Assembly: GCA_002314675.1 (NCBI GenBank)
Contig: DCGZ01000084.1
Location: forward strand, 1-17,990
Source of the DNA: Fibrobacter sp. UBA1765
Lineage (GTDB): Bacteria; Fibrobacterota; Fibrobacteria; Fibrobacterales; Fibrobacteraceae
Direction of reading: 5' to 3'
Length of the DNA stretch: 17,990 nt
Within the stretch, counting starts at the first letter, position 1. The number at the start of each line of letters is the position of its first letter. A program made the position numbers and the translations under genes. Below the pieces are notes generated by a model. That model did not search any database. It was not told the origin of the DNA and saw nothing but the letters and a program-made list of their open reading frames with translations. Positions 1-7,082 of this stretch are shown one piece after another.

Positions 1-44
1 TCTAGATGCGAAGCATCGACCTCAAAGCGAAGCGACCCCATACC
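1..44. repeat. Dispersed intergenic repeat, class B (short copy)
   Basis: This non-coding stretch opens with a small hairpin (GATGC-GAA-GCATC, 5-17). It continues with ACCTCAAAGCGAA (19-31) and GCGACCCCATACC (32-44). The same two blocks recur at 3998-4010 and 4019-4031, where an 8-nt insertion separates them, with one substitution in each block. The position between genes and the partial hairpin character suggest a dispersed intergenic element. Its function is unknown. Confidence 0.55.
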
Positions 45-78
45 TTTCAGCCGACAACATGAAAATAAACAATACTCT

Positions 79-127
79 CTCGTCTTTCGTCTCTCGTCTG
101 TAGGGCCAAAGGCCCGTTCTCTCGTCT
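79..127 (-). repeat. Dispersed intergenic repeat, class A: CTTTGG hairpin plus AGACGAR heptamers
   Basis: Read on the minus strand, this lies directly after the sigma-factor stop codon. One AGACGAG unit (121-127) is followed by GAAC, a perfect hairpin GGGCC-TTT-GGCCC (103-115), then CTAC and three tandem 7-nt units AGACGAG, AGACGAA, AGACGAG (79-99). Almost the same arrangement follows nadC at 4929-4971. There the stem differs by a compensated base pair, which suggests the hairpin itself is maintained. It could act as a terminator or RNA 3' structure, but no long T tract follows, so this is inference. Confidence 0.6.
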
Positions 128-129
128 CT

Positions 130-861
130 TTAATCTGCTATTGCGCAGAATTCCTTGATCTGGTTTGTATAGTGTCCGTCGGAGTTTAGCTTTGCTATGC
201 GCTGTAAACCGGAATCGCGAATCTGCCTGATGCGTTCCCTTGAAATTCCAAGGTTCTTGCTGATTTCTACTACGGTCTTGCGCTTTCTCCTTTGCGTTCC
301 GTAGAGCGTACCAATGATATCCTGCTCGCGTTTGGAAAGCTTGCGTGCAAACTTTCCAAGGAATTTGTCCAGGTTGTGCCTGTCAATGCTTTTGTCGAGG
401 GACGGCTCTGTTTTATCTGGAATGGTGTCGCAGAGCGTTATGGTTGAATCCTCGAGAATTTCTTTTGATAGAGAAATTGCCTTTTGCTTGCCGTGAAGCT
501 CTGAATATCTGTTTGCCGGAATCCGCACAAGGTCGCCCTTGTTCTGCATGGCGCGCGTAATGTATGCCTTGATCCACCAGACGGCGTATGTAATGAACTT
601 TACACCGCGAGAGTTGTCGAATGTTTCTATGGCGCGCATTAGGCCCAGCGTGCCTTCTTCGATAAGGTCGTCTTCTGTTAGGCTGCAATTAGAATATTCA
701 CGGGAAACCTGTATTACGAATTTCAGGTTTGCCTCGACAAGCCTGTTTCTTGCGGCCCTTGAACCCTGGGCTATAAGTTTAAAAAGTTCCCGTTCTTCGT
801 TTGCGTTGAGCGGAGGAGCCTTTATTTTTGATTTTAGCCATGTAATGTTGTTACTAGGCAT
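130..861 (-). CDS. RpoD/SigA-like sigma-70 family RNA polymerase sigma factor (243 aa)
   Basis: This protein directs RNA polymerase to promoters. Region 1.2 is at about residues 17-45. Region 2 follows, with DLIEEGTLGLMRAIETFD (65-82) and the promoter-melting GVKFITYAVWWIKAYI (86-101), ending in LVRIPANR (111-118). Region 4 (174-225) contains a helix-turn-helix, VVEISKNLGISRERIRQI. At 243 aa it is much shorter than a housekeeping RpoD. Region 1.1 is absent and the segment between regions 2 and 4 is only about 55 residues, so region 3 is reduced. It therefore looks like an alternative, primary-like sigma factor (group 2 or 3), though the regulon cannot be told. The ATG has an upstream AGAGGA Shine-Dalgarno, and a good promoter lies at 894-922. 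It is transcribed divergently from hom. Confidence 0.93.
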   Translation of the reverse strand: MPSNNITWLKSKIKAPPLNANEERELFKLIAQGSRAARNRLVEANLKFVIQVSREYSNCSLTEDDLIEEGTLGLMRAIETFDNSRGVKFITYAVWWIKAYITRAMQNKGDLVRIPANRYSELHGKQKAISLSKEILEDSTITLCDTIPDKTEPSLDKSIDRHNLDKFLGKFARKLSKREQDIIGTLYGTQRRKRKTVVEISKNLGISRERIRQIRDSGLQRIAKLNSDGHYTNQIKEFCAIAD

Positions 862-893
862 GAAAAATCCTCTTTTAAAATTGCCTTTTTAGT

Positions 894-922
894 GATATAG
901 CAACAACAAAAGGTGGATACAA
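894..922 (-). promoter_or_regulatory. Predicted promoter of the sigma-factor gene
   Basis: On the minus strand TTGTAT (917-922) and TATATC (894-899) are separated by exactly 17 nt, as expected for a sigma-70 type promoter. The predicted transcript start would leave a leader of about 25 nt carrying AGAGGA before the ATG at 861. This is from sequence match only. Confidence 0.5.
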
Positions 923-977
923 GATTAATTTATGTTTTGTGTACTTTAAAAGGTATTTAAATATTCGTTCAATAATA

Positions 978-1072
978 TTTTTTTAATACTAAAATTCAAG
1001 AGAAAGAATCTTTGTAAAGGTTTGTTTTCGTAGTTCCTGTGAACGCGCTTGCAATAAAGTGAACTATAGTAG
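978..1072 (+). promoter_or_regulatory. hom upstream regulatory block, shared with uxs
   Basis: Four short blocks occur in order: TTTTTTTAATACTAAAA (978-994), TTTGTAAAGGTTTG (1011-1024), TTCCTGTGAA (1034-1043) and a -10-like TATAGTAG (1065-1072). The same blocks in the same order, with similar spacing, precede the UDP-glucuronate decarboxylase gene (6967-7058). No good -35 box sits 17 nt from the TATAGT. The block probably holds the promoter plus a conserved regulator or polymerase contact site, but which is not evident. Confidence 0.45.
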
Positions 1073-1130
1073 CCGTTTATCTTTAAAAAGCTACATTTAG
1101 CCCCGAAAAAAATTTATCTAGGAGTATTAT

Positions 1131-2417
1131 ATGCGAATTGGTTTGATCGGTACCGGTACAGTTGGCGGTGGCGTTATCCAGATTTTGGAACAGAAGATTG
1201 AATATTACCGCAAGGCTCTCGGTGTGAACCTTGAACTCGCTTGCATTTGCGCAAAGAGCGATGAAGAAGTTGCACCGTACAAGGCCAAGGGCTATACTGT
1301 TTCTACCAATGCCGACGAAATGATTGCCGACAAGAGCATTGACGTTCTTGTGGAACTCGCTGGTGGCTACAATATGCCGCGCAAGTGGATTACCGCTGCT
1401 CTTGAAAATGGTAAGCATGTTGTTACCGCAAACAAGGCCTTGCTTGCAAAGTACGGTCATGAACTTTTCCCGCTCGCTGAATCCAAGGGCTGTCACATTT
1501 TGTTCGAAGCTGCAGTCGGCGGTGGCATTCCTATTATCCGCAGCCTTCAGGAAGGCTTGCTCGGTTCCACTGTGGAACACTTGAGCTGCATTATTAACGG
1601 TACTTGCAACTACATTCTTACTCGCATGTCCGAAGCTGGCCTTGATTTTGCCGATGCTCTTAAGGAAGCCCAGGCAAACGGTTTTGCCGAAGCGGACCCG
1701 ACTTTCGATATCGAAGGCATTGACTCCGCCCACAAGACGGCCTTGCTCGCAAGCCTTTGCAGCGACAAGTATGTGGACTTTGAAAAGATCCATGTGGAAG
1801 GTGTATCAAAGATTACCGCCCAGGATATCGCAAGCGCCAAGGATTTTGGCCATACGATCAAGCTTTGCGGCATTTACCATCGCGTAGGCGACCGTGTGGA
1901 CGCTCGCGTTCATCCGTGCCTTGTTCCTATGGATCACCAGCTTGCTAGCGTGAACGGTGTTTTGAATGCTGTTTACCTCCAGTGCGATAACCTCGGCGAA
2001 GCTCTCCAGACCGGTGCTGGCGCAGGCCGCATGCCGACTGCTTCCGCTGTTGTCGCAGACCTTGTTTCCCTTGCCCGTTCTACCGACTGCGGTAAGCGCG
2101 CTGCTCTCCCTATGGGCTTCTTCAAGAAGGAAAATCCGGCAGACCTCGTTTCGATGGACGAAACTTCTGCCCGTTACTATTTCCGTTTCTCTGCAAAGGA
2201 TGCTTGCGGCGTGCTTGCAAACATTACCGGTATCTTTGCTCAGAACCAGATTTCCATTGAATCCATCATTCAGAAGAACGTGAACGACCCGTCCAAGGTT
2301 TGCGTAATCGTTATTACTGAAAAGACGCTTGAAAAGAAGGCGGTCGCAGCGCTCAATGCAATTGATGCTCTTGACAGCGTTGCCGACAAGAGCCAGATGA
2401 TTAGGTTTTTGGGATAA
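1131..2417 (+). CDS. hom: Homoserine dehydrogenase (428 aa)
   Basis: This enzyme reduces aspartate semialdehyde to homoserine with NAD(P)H, the branch point towards threonine and methionine. The N-terminal Rossmann motif is GLIGTGTVGGGV (4-15). The dimerisation/catalytic core carries TANKALLAKYG (99-109), INGTCNYILTRM (155-166) and EADPTFDIEGIDSAHKTALL (187-206), which includes the conserved catalytic lysine of the family. A C-terminal ACT domain (about 345-425, opening YYFRFSAKDACGVLANI) suggests allosteric feedback, typically by threonine. The length is normal for the ACT-containing form. The start has an AGGAG about 7 nt upstream. It is first in a plus-strand run with the sugar transferase, nadC and coaX, but they share no pathway. 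Confidence 0.97.
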   Translation: MRIGLIGTGTVGGGVIQILEQKIEYYRKALGVNLELACICAKSDEEVAPYKAKGYTVSTNADEMIADKSIDVLVELAGGYNMPRKWITAALENGKHVVTANKALLAKYGHELFPLAESKGCHILFEAAVGGGIPIIRSLQEGLLGSTVEHLSCIINGTCNYILTRMSEAGLDFADALKEAQANGFAEADPTFDIEGIDSAHKTALLASLCSDKYVDFEKIHVEGVSKITAQDIASAKDFGHTIKLCGIYHRVGDRVDARVHPCLVPMDHQLASVNGVLNAVYLQCDNLGEALQTGAGAGRMPTASAVVADLVSLARSTDCGKRAALPMGFFKKENPADLVSMDETSARYYFRFSAKDACGVLANITGIFAQNQISIESIIQKNVNDPSKVCVIVITEKTLEKKAVAALNAIDALDSVADKSQMIRFLG

Positions 2418-2427
2418 GCTCTAACTC

Positions 2428-2455
2428 CCGTCTTCCGTCTTCCATCTTCCGTCTT
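2428..2455 (-). repeat. Four tandem 7-nt units (AAGACGG on minus strand)
   Basis: The 48-nt spacer between hom and the sugar transferase consists largely of CCGTCTT, CCGTCTT, CCATCTT, CCGTCTT (plus strand). On the minus strand these read AAGACGG, a relative of the AGACGAR units of class A repeats at 79-127 and 4948-4968. No hairpin accompanies this copy. The tract reaches to within 11 nt of the next start codon and displaces any clear Shine-Dalgarno. Confidence 0.6.
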
Positions 2456-2465
2456 TTGTTCTAGT

Positions 2466-3923
2466 ATGCGTCTTTTCCATTCTTCTACACTTGAACGTAT
2501 CCTTGTGGGCGTGTCAGATTTCATGGCGCTTTCGCTGTGCTTTTTGGCTGCCTTCTGGATGCAGTTCCGTAGTGGCATGATTCCTGACCTGGTAAATTAC
2601 GAGAAGGAGCTTGTAGACTATTTGCCTTTGGGCGGCTTCTTGTTCTTTGGCTGGTACTTGCTTTTTGCCATGGTCGGCTTGTACCGTTCGTGGTTGCTGG
2701 AGTCAAGAACTGCCCAGGTCCTTAAGGTTTCACGAGCAATTCTCTTTGGTGGCATTCTTGGCGTTGTCGCTTTGTTTGGTACCGAGTTTGTTACAAAGCT
2801 TGCCGCTGGCGAACATCTTGGGTCTGGCTACGTGTACGGGTCTCGCTTTGCCGTTATTGTGGGCTATATAATCTGCGCCATTTTGACGGTCAATGTCTTT
2901 AGAATGTTCTTGTACCTTGGACTTCGCTCGTTGCTTCGCAAGGGGTACGGCGCAAACAAGTTGCTTGTACTTGGTGCAACCGACATGGGCAGTCATGTGG
3001 TTGATGAGTTGCGCAAGTCGCCTGAACGCGGCCAGCAGGCTGTTGGTTTTGTAGATGAACGCTACCAGGTTATTGAACATGAATGTAACGGACTTCCGGT
3101 GCTTGGCAAGTATGCCGATTTGCCTGCACTTGTAAAGCAGATGCATGTGAAGGGGATTGTGATTGCGCACGATTCCAGTTCCGTCCAAGAGATTTTGCGA
3201 GTTCTTGTTTGGCTTAGGGATTTGCCGGTTCATATTTATATTGTGCCGGAACTTTACAATGTGGTTCATGGCCATTTTAAGGCAAACCTTGTGCATGGCT
3301 TTGAACTGCAGGAACTTTTTGCATTCAACATGCCGCCCTGGCAGGTTCGCGTAAAGCGCATTATTGATATTGGCTTTGGAACGTTCCTTGGAATTTGCTC
3401 GCTCCCGGTTTGCTTGCTTGCTGCCATTGCAATTAAGCTCGATGACCATGGCCCGATTTTCTATTCGCAGGAACGAGTTGGCCTTTACGGTAAGCCGTTC
3501 AAGATTCGCAAGTTCCGTACCATGCGTACCGATGCTGAAAAGTTTGGCGCACAGTGGGCTACAAAGAACGACCCGCGCATTACGCGCATTGGCCATTTTT
3601 TGCGCAAGACCCGCATTGATGAACTTCCGCAGATTTTGAGCGTGTTGCGTGGCGAAATGAGCATGGTTGGACCGCGACCGGAACGTGCCGTGTTCATTGA
3701 ACAGCTCCGTAACGAAATTCCGTTCTACATTAGCCGTTTAAAGATGAAGCCCGGTCTTACCGGTTGGGCTCAGGTGCGTCATCACTACGATACGAGCACC
3801 GAGGATGTGAAAATTAAATTGCAGTACGACATGTATTACTACGAGAATATGAGCCTCATGCTTGACTTCCAGATACTTGTTCGTACCGTGTATGTTGTTT
3901 TAACAGGAAAGGGCGCACAGTAG
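2466..3923 (+). CDS. Polyprenyl-phosphate sugar-1-phosphate transferase, WbaP/WcaJ type (485 aa)
   Basis: This is an inner-membrane enzyme that transfers a hexose-1-phosphate (often glucose or galactose) from its UDP-sugar to undecaprenyl phosphate, the first step of exopolysaccharide, capsule or O-antigen repeat assembly. Four N-terminal membrane segments are visible (about 11-33, 53-73, 90-108, 127-151). A Rossmann-like domain follows (NKLLVLGATDMGSHV, 164-178), then a fifth hydrophobic segment (299-323) and the cytosolic catalytic domain. That domain carries KIRKFRTMRTDAE (346-358), RKTRIDELPQ (380-389), EMSMVGPRPE (397-406) and KPGLTGWAQV. The length fits the family. The exact sugar cannot be read from sequence. 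No obvious Shine-Dalgarno precedes the ATG. The nearby UDP-glucuronate decarboxylase also supplies nucleotide sugars. Confidence 0.95.
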   Translation: MRLFHSSTLERILVGVSDFMALSLCFLAAFWMQFRSGMIPDLVNYEKELVDYLPLGGFLFFGWYLLFAMVGLYRSWLLESRTAQVLKVSRAILFGGILGVVALFGTEFVTKLAAGEHLGSGYVYGSRFAVIVGYIICAILTVNVFRMFLYLGLRSLLRKGYGANKLLVLGATDMGSHVVDELRKSPERGQQAVGFVDERYQVIEHECNGLPVLGKYADLPALVKQMHVKGIVIAHDSSSVQEILRVLVWLRDLPVHIYIVPELYNVVHGHFKANLVHGFELQELFAFNMPPWQVRVKRIIDIGFGTFLGICSLPVCLLAAIAIKLDDHGPIFYSQERVGLYGKPFKIRKFRTMRTDAEKFGAQWATKNDPRITRIGHFLRKTRIDELPQILSVLRGEMSMVGPRPERAVFIEQLRNEIPFYISRLKMKPGLTGWAQVRHHYDTSTEDVKIKLQYDMYYYENMSLMLDFQILVRTVYVVLTGKGAQ

Positions 3924-3925
3924 CC

Positions 3926-4031
3926 ATGAGGTCGTTCGCTACGCTCACTTTGAGGTGTCAGGTCGGGCTTCGCCCTAGAGGTTGTAAGTATCCTCATACC
4001 TCAGAGCGAATGAAATGAGCGACCTCATACC
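3926..4031. repeat. Long inverted-repeat intergenic element, class B (full copy)
   Basis: This element fills most of the spacer after the sugar transferase. Two 31-nt arms (3926-3956 and 3998-4028) are imperfect inverted copies: ATGAGGTCG pairs with CGACCTCAT (9 bp) at the outside and TGAGGT pairs with ACCTCA (6 bp) on the inside. Between the arms lies a hairpin GGGC-TTC-GCCC (3965-3975). ATACCTCATACC short repeats follow. Part of the right arm recurs at the window's left edge (19-44). It resembles a miniature dispersed element able to form a cruciform or RNA structure. I recognise no protein in it. Confidence 0.6.
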
Positions 4032-4064
4032 TCATACCAAAACGTTTATATAAGGACCTTGATT

Positions 4065-4928
4065 ATGTACGGTGACAATTCTACTCCGGTATTCCCAACA
4101 GAAGATGCCTTGACAATGATCCGTTTGGCCTTGGCCGAAGATGTTCGCACTGGCGACGTTACAAGCATGTGGACTATCCCTGCTGACCAAAAGCAGCATG
4201 CCCGCTTGATTGCGAAGGAAGACGGCGTTGTTGCAGGCCTCCCGATCATTGAACTTGTGTTCCAGGAAATGAAGGCAAATGCCAAGGTCACCCTGCACAA
4301 GAAGGATGGCGATGTTGTTAAGAAGGGCGACTTGATCGCAGAGCTTGACGGCACAACCCACGAACTTTTGACTGGCGAACGCACCTTGCTGAACTTCATT
4401 CAGCAACTCAGTGGCGTTGCTACCGTTGCGCACACCTTCCAGGAAGCATTGAAGGGCGGCAAGACAAAGGTCCTTGATACCCGCAAGACTGTTCCTGGTT
4501 TTAGAACATTGCAGAAGTATGCTGTGCGCGTTGGCGGCGGTTCCAACCATCGCATGGGCCTCTTTGACATGGTGCTTGTAAAGGACAACCACATTGCTGC
4601 AGCTGGTGGCGTTTTGGAAGCCCTCGCCGTTGTCAAGAAGAACAACACCCAGAACCTTATGGTCGAAATGGAAGTCGAAAACTTCGACCAGCTCCGCGCA
4701 CTTTTGAACAAGGGCGTTGACGTCATCATGCTCGACAACATGAGCAACGAAATGATGGGCGAAGCTTTGAAGATCATCAAGGAAAGCGGCGACAAGTGCC
4801 TTGTGGAAGGTTCCGGTAACATGACGCTTGAACGTGCCAAGGAAATCGCAACGCTTGGCTTGGACTTTATTTCTGTAGGCGCTTTGACCCACAGCGTGAA
4901 GGCCCTTGACATTTCCATGCGCATTTAG
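4065..4928 (+). CDS. nadC: Nicotinate-nucleotide pyrophosphorylase (quinolinate phosphoribosyltransferase), 287 aa
   Basis: This enzyme makes nicotinate mononucleotide, CO2 and pyrophosphate from quinolinate and PRPP in de novo NAD synthesis. Family motifs are all present: ALAEDVRTGDVTS near the N-terminus, ERTLLNFIQQLSG (105-117), the active-site DTRKTVPGFR (138-147), HRMGLFDMVLVKDNH (162-176), EMEVENFDQL, VDVIMLDNM and EGSGN. The length is typical. A TTG at 4059 is in frame, but ATG at 4065 is preferred because AAGGA (4052-4056) then sits 8 nt upstream. A class B repeat element precedes the gene and a class A element follows it. coaX, also in cofactor synthesis, is next on the same strand. 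Confidence 0.97.
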   Translation: MYGDNSTPVFPTEDALTMIRLALAEDVRTGDVTSMWTIPADQKQHARLIAKEDGVVAGLPIIELVFQEMKANAKVTLHKKDGDVVKKGDLIAELDGTTHELLTGERTLLNFIQQLSGVATVAHTFQEALKGGKTKVLDTRKTVPGFRTLQKYAVRVGGGSNHRMGLFDMVLVKDNHIAAAGGVLEALAVVKKNNTQNLMVEMEVENFDQLRALLNKGVDVIMLDNMSNEMMGEALKIIKESGDKCLVEGSGNMTLERAKEIATLGLDFISVGALTHSVKALDISMRI

Positions 4929-4971
4929 AACGCGCCTTTGGCGCTATAGACGAAAGACGAGAGACGAAAGA
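4929..4971 (+). repeat. Dispersed intergenic repeat, class A (second copy)
   Basis: Directly after the nadC stop codon come GAAC-like bases, a perfect hairpin GCGCC-TTT-GGCGC (4932-4944), CTAT and three tandem 7-nt units AGACGAA, AGACGAG, AGACGAA (4948-4968). This matches the copy after the sigma-factor gene (79-127 on the minus strand) almost base for base. The second stem pair changes from G-C to C-G on both sides. A GC-rich stretch (GGCGCTGCGCGC) then leads to the coaX start. Confidence 0.65.
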
Positions 4972-5002
4972 TTAAGGATGGCGCTGCGCGCAAGTAGAGA
5001 GT

Positions 5003-5815
5003 ATGGCTGATTCTGTTACACTTGTTGTTGATGTTGGGAACTCCCACACGGTCCTTGGAATTTTCAAGGGCGATAAGGTTGTTGACTATTGGCGCCTTAC
5101 GACGCGCAAAGAAACCACCAGCGATGAGGTAATGAATAAGGTTGGAGGCCTTCTTGGCTTTTCAAAGATCAAGCCTAGCGAAATCACGCACGTCGGCCTT
5201 TCTACGGTTGTGCCTGCCTTGGAACGTCCATGGATCAAGGCCTTGGATTCCTTGCTCAAAAAGCATGTGCAGGTCGTAAATTCAAAGAACTGTCTTGGCC
5301 TAAAGATTGGTTACCAGAACCCGTCCATGGCTGGTGCCGACCGTCTTTGCAACGTGATTGCAATGCGCGAGGCTGGCTTTGAAAATGCAATCATTGTCGA
5401 CATGGGCACTGCTACGACTTTTGACGTGCTCAAGAACGGCGCCTTTGTGGGTGGTGTGATTATCCCGGGCATTAACGCTAGCCTCGACGCTCTTACCGAA
5501 AAGGCGGCACGCCTTTTGCCTGTGACAATCGAATGGCCAGAAAAGGTCATTGCCGACAACACGGATGATGCAATTCGTTCAGGCTTGCTGTTTGGCTTTT
5601 TGGCTGAACTCGAAATTTTGATCGGCCAGATCAAGAAGGAACTTGGTTGTGAAAATGTGCCTGTCTATGCAACAGGCGGTTGGGGCAAGACCATTGCTCG
5701 CCGCACAACGATTATCGATAAGTACGATCCGTTCTTGACATTGCGTGGCATTCGCCTGGTTGCCTTGAATGGAAACAAGGCCGCTGTTGTAGAACACGAT
5801 AGCGAAGAAGAATAG
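5003..5815 (+). CDS. coaX: Type III pantothenate kinase (270 aa)
   Basis: This enzyme phosphorylates pantothenate with ATP, the first step of coenzyme A synthesis. It is the ASKHA-fold CoaX type, not feedback-inhibited by CoA. The phosphate-binding motif DVGNSHTVLGIF (10-21) is followed by MAGADRLCNV (109-118), whose aspartate (D113) is the family's catalytic base. IVDMGTATTFDVL (131-143), GGVIIPGINASLDAL (150-164) and ATGGWG near the C-terminus complete the signature. It is slightly longer than the usual 255 or so residues, with an acidic tail (EHDSEEE). The Shine-Dalgarno is weak (GAGAG very close to the ATG). It is the last gene of the plus-strand run before the hairpin at 5838-5856. Confidence 0.96.
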   Translation: MADSVTLVVDVGNSHTVLGIFKGDKVVDYWRLTTRKETTSDEVMNKVGGLLGFSKIKPSEITHVGLSTVVPALERPWIKALDSLLKKHVQVVNSKNCLGLKIGYQNPSMAGADRLCNVIAMREAGFENAIIVDMGTATTFDVLKNGAFVGGVIIPGINASLDALTEKAARLLPVTIEWPEKVIADNTDDAIRSGLLFGFLAELEILIGQIKKELGCENVPVYATGGWGKTIARRTTIIDKYDPFLTLRGIRLVALNGNKAAVVEHDSEEE

Positions 5816-5837
5816 AAACAAATGAGGTAACAAATGA

Positions 5838-5870
5838 GGGCCGGTTAAACCGGCCCTTGCTTTTAATCGT
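5838..5870. terminator. Bidirectional hairpin terminator between coaX and HD-GYP gene
   Basis: The stem GGGCCGG (5838-5844) pairs perfectly with CCGGCCC (5850-5856) around a TTAAA loop, followed by TTGCTTTTAA on the plus strand. It sits between convergent genes, 22 nt after the coaX stop and just past the HD-GYP stop, so it probably ends both transcripts. The T tract is short on both sides. Confidence 0.7.
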
Positions 5871-6867
5871 TATTTGCTGTTTCGTAGTAGCTTTCTATTT
5901 GCGGTAGGCATTCGTCGAAATATTTTTTTAGCGATGGGTCAAAGTGCTTGCCGAAACTTTCTTGCATAATGGCGTTTGCCTTTGGGAATGGCATTGGTTC
6001 CTTGTAGCAACGTTTGCTTACCAGGGCGTCGTAAACATCTGCAATCGCCATGACTCGTGCTTCTAGGGGAATCTCTTCACCATGCAATTTATTTGGATAG
6101 CCGCTACCGTCCCATTTTTCGTGATGGCTGTTGGCGATGTTTCTGGCAATGCGTAACACGTTTTCGTCTTCAATGCCGTCTAGCACTTTGTCTATGAGGT
6201 TTCCGCCGACTTCTGCGTGGTGCTTCATTTTGGAAAATTCATCGTCGGTCAGTTTTCCGTTCTTTAAGAGAATTGTATCTGAAACAGAAATCTTGCCGAT
6301 GTCGTGCATTGAGGAGCAACTAGAAACAATTTTAACGAAATTTTCATCTAAGCCGGGGTAGTTGTCTCGCAGCATGGTGTCTAGCAAAAGTTTTACGGTA
6401 TCGTTTGTACGCTTTACATGGCCACCAGTACTTTCGTCTCGGCTTTCGATTACATCTGCAAGGCTTGTAATTACCTTTTCTTGAACTTCCTGAATAAAGC
6501 GGTCTCTTTCAAGTAATGTTTCTGATATTTCGAGCTGGTCTAGCTTGAGAAGCGCAAGGGTTTCTTTTTCTTTGGTGACATCCCTGAACCAGAGAACCTT
6601 TACATTGATATTGTCGAATTCCTTTATGCCAACATCGTAAATTTTGGCGTTTGCCTTGTATATTTTTTTAGAGCCGTTAAGCAATTCGTAAAGTTCGGGA
6701 AATTCAGCTTGGCAAAGGACTGTGTCTGTTATGATACTTGCCAATTGTGGGAAAATCTTTAGGGCAAGTTCGTTTGCGACTATGAAGCGGAACTCAGGAT
6801 CCACGGCAATGAGTGCTGAAGTCATTTGCATAAAGAAATTTTCAAAAATATTGCTTTTGTCTGTCAT
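5863..6867 (-). CDS. PAS/HD-GYP domain protein, probable cyclic-di-GMP phosphodiesterase (334 aa)
   Basis: This is a soluble cytoplasmic signalling protein. The first ~95 residues resemble a PAS-like sensor (ALIAVDPEFRFIVANELALKI, then VLWFRDVTKEKETL at 91-104), followed by a short coiled linker. The HD-GYP domain starts at VIESRDESTGGHVKRT (139-154). It keeps the metal-binding MHDIGKI (187-193), KHHAEVGG (215-222) and HHEKWDGSGYP (248-258), then ARVMAIADVYDAL (270-282) and KRCYKE. All hallmark residues for c-di-GMP hydrolysis are present, so an active enzyme is likely. No transmembrane segment or receiver domain is seen, so the PAS-like part would sense an internal signal or partner. The start has GGAG 5 nt upstream. 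It is transcribed divergently from uxs. Confidence 0.93.
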   Translation of the reverse strand: MTDKSNIFENFFMQMTSALIAVDPEFRFIVANELALKIFPQLASIITDTVLCQAEFPELYELLNGSKKIYKANAKIYDVGIKEFDNINVKVLWFRDVTKEKETLALLKLDQLEISETLLERDRFIQEVQEKVITSLADVIESRDESTGGHVKRTNDTVKLLLDTMLRDNYPGLDENFVKIVSSCSSMHDIGKISVSDTILLKNGKLTDDEFSKMKHHAEVGGNLIDKVLDGIEDENVLRIARNIANSHHEKWDGSGYPNKLHGEEIPLEARVMAIADVYDALVSKRCYKEPMPFPKANAIMQESFGKHFDPSLKKYFDECLPQIESYYETANND

Positions 6868-6966
6868 GGTGGCTCCTGCAAATCTTGATTTGTAGTTCAG
6901 TTTGTTTCTGTTGAGAATCTAATAAAAAATGAAGTAATCTAAGTATATTTTTTTTGTTTCGCAGAC

Positions 6967-7058
6967 TTTTTTTTAATGCTTAAAAATGAATTGATTTGTA
7001 AAAAAGGTTTGATATGTCTGATTCCTGTGAAATTTTAGACGCGAGTTTTTTATATTAG
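6967..7058 (+). promoter_or_regulatory. uxs upstream regulatory block, shared with hom
   Basis: TTTTTTTTAATGCTTAAAA (6967-6985), TTTGTAAAAAAGGTTTG (6995-7011), TTCCTGTGAA (7022-7031) and TATATTAG (7051-7058) occur in order, mirroring the block before homoserine dehydrogenase. The -10-like TATATT would start a transcript about 20 nt before the ATG. A conventional -35 is not visible at 17 nt. Confidence 0.45.
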
Positions 7059-7082
7059 TTCCAATAAAATTTTGGAGCTTTT

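Noticed and set aside
1071..1130. Riboswitch or leader-peptide attenuator before homoserine dehydrogenase
   Set aside because: The roughly 55-nt leader has no stable hairpin, T tract or Thr/Met/Ile-rich small frame.
2730..4892. Open frames of over 280 codons on the minus strand opposite the sugar transferase and nadC
   Set aside because: They mirror strongly conserved plus-strand enzymes and have no motif or start signals of their own.
79..4968. Tandem 7-nt units considered as a CRISPR-like array
   Set aside because: Units are directly abutting 7-mers without spacers, and no cas gene is present.
4978..5010. Small upstream frame (MALRASREYG) overlapping the coaX start
   Set aside because: AAGG sits only one base from its ATG and the peptide shows no conserved feature; probably chance.
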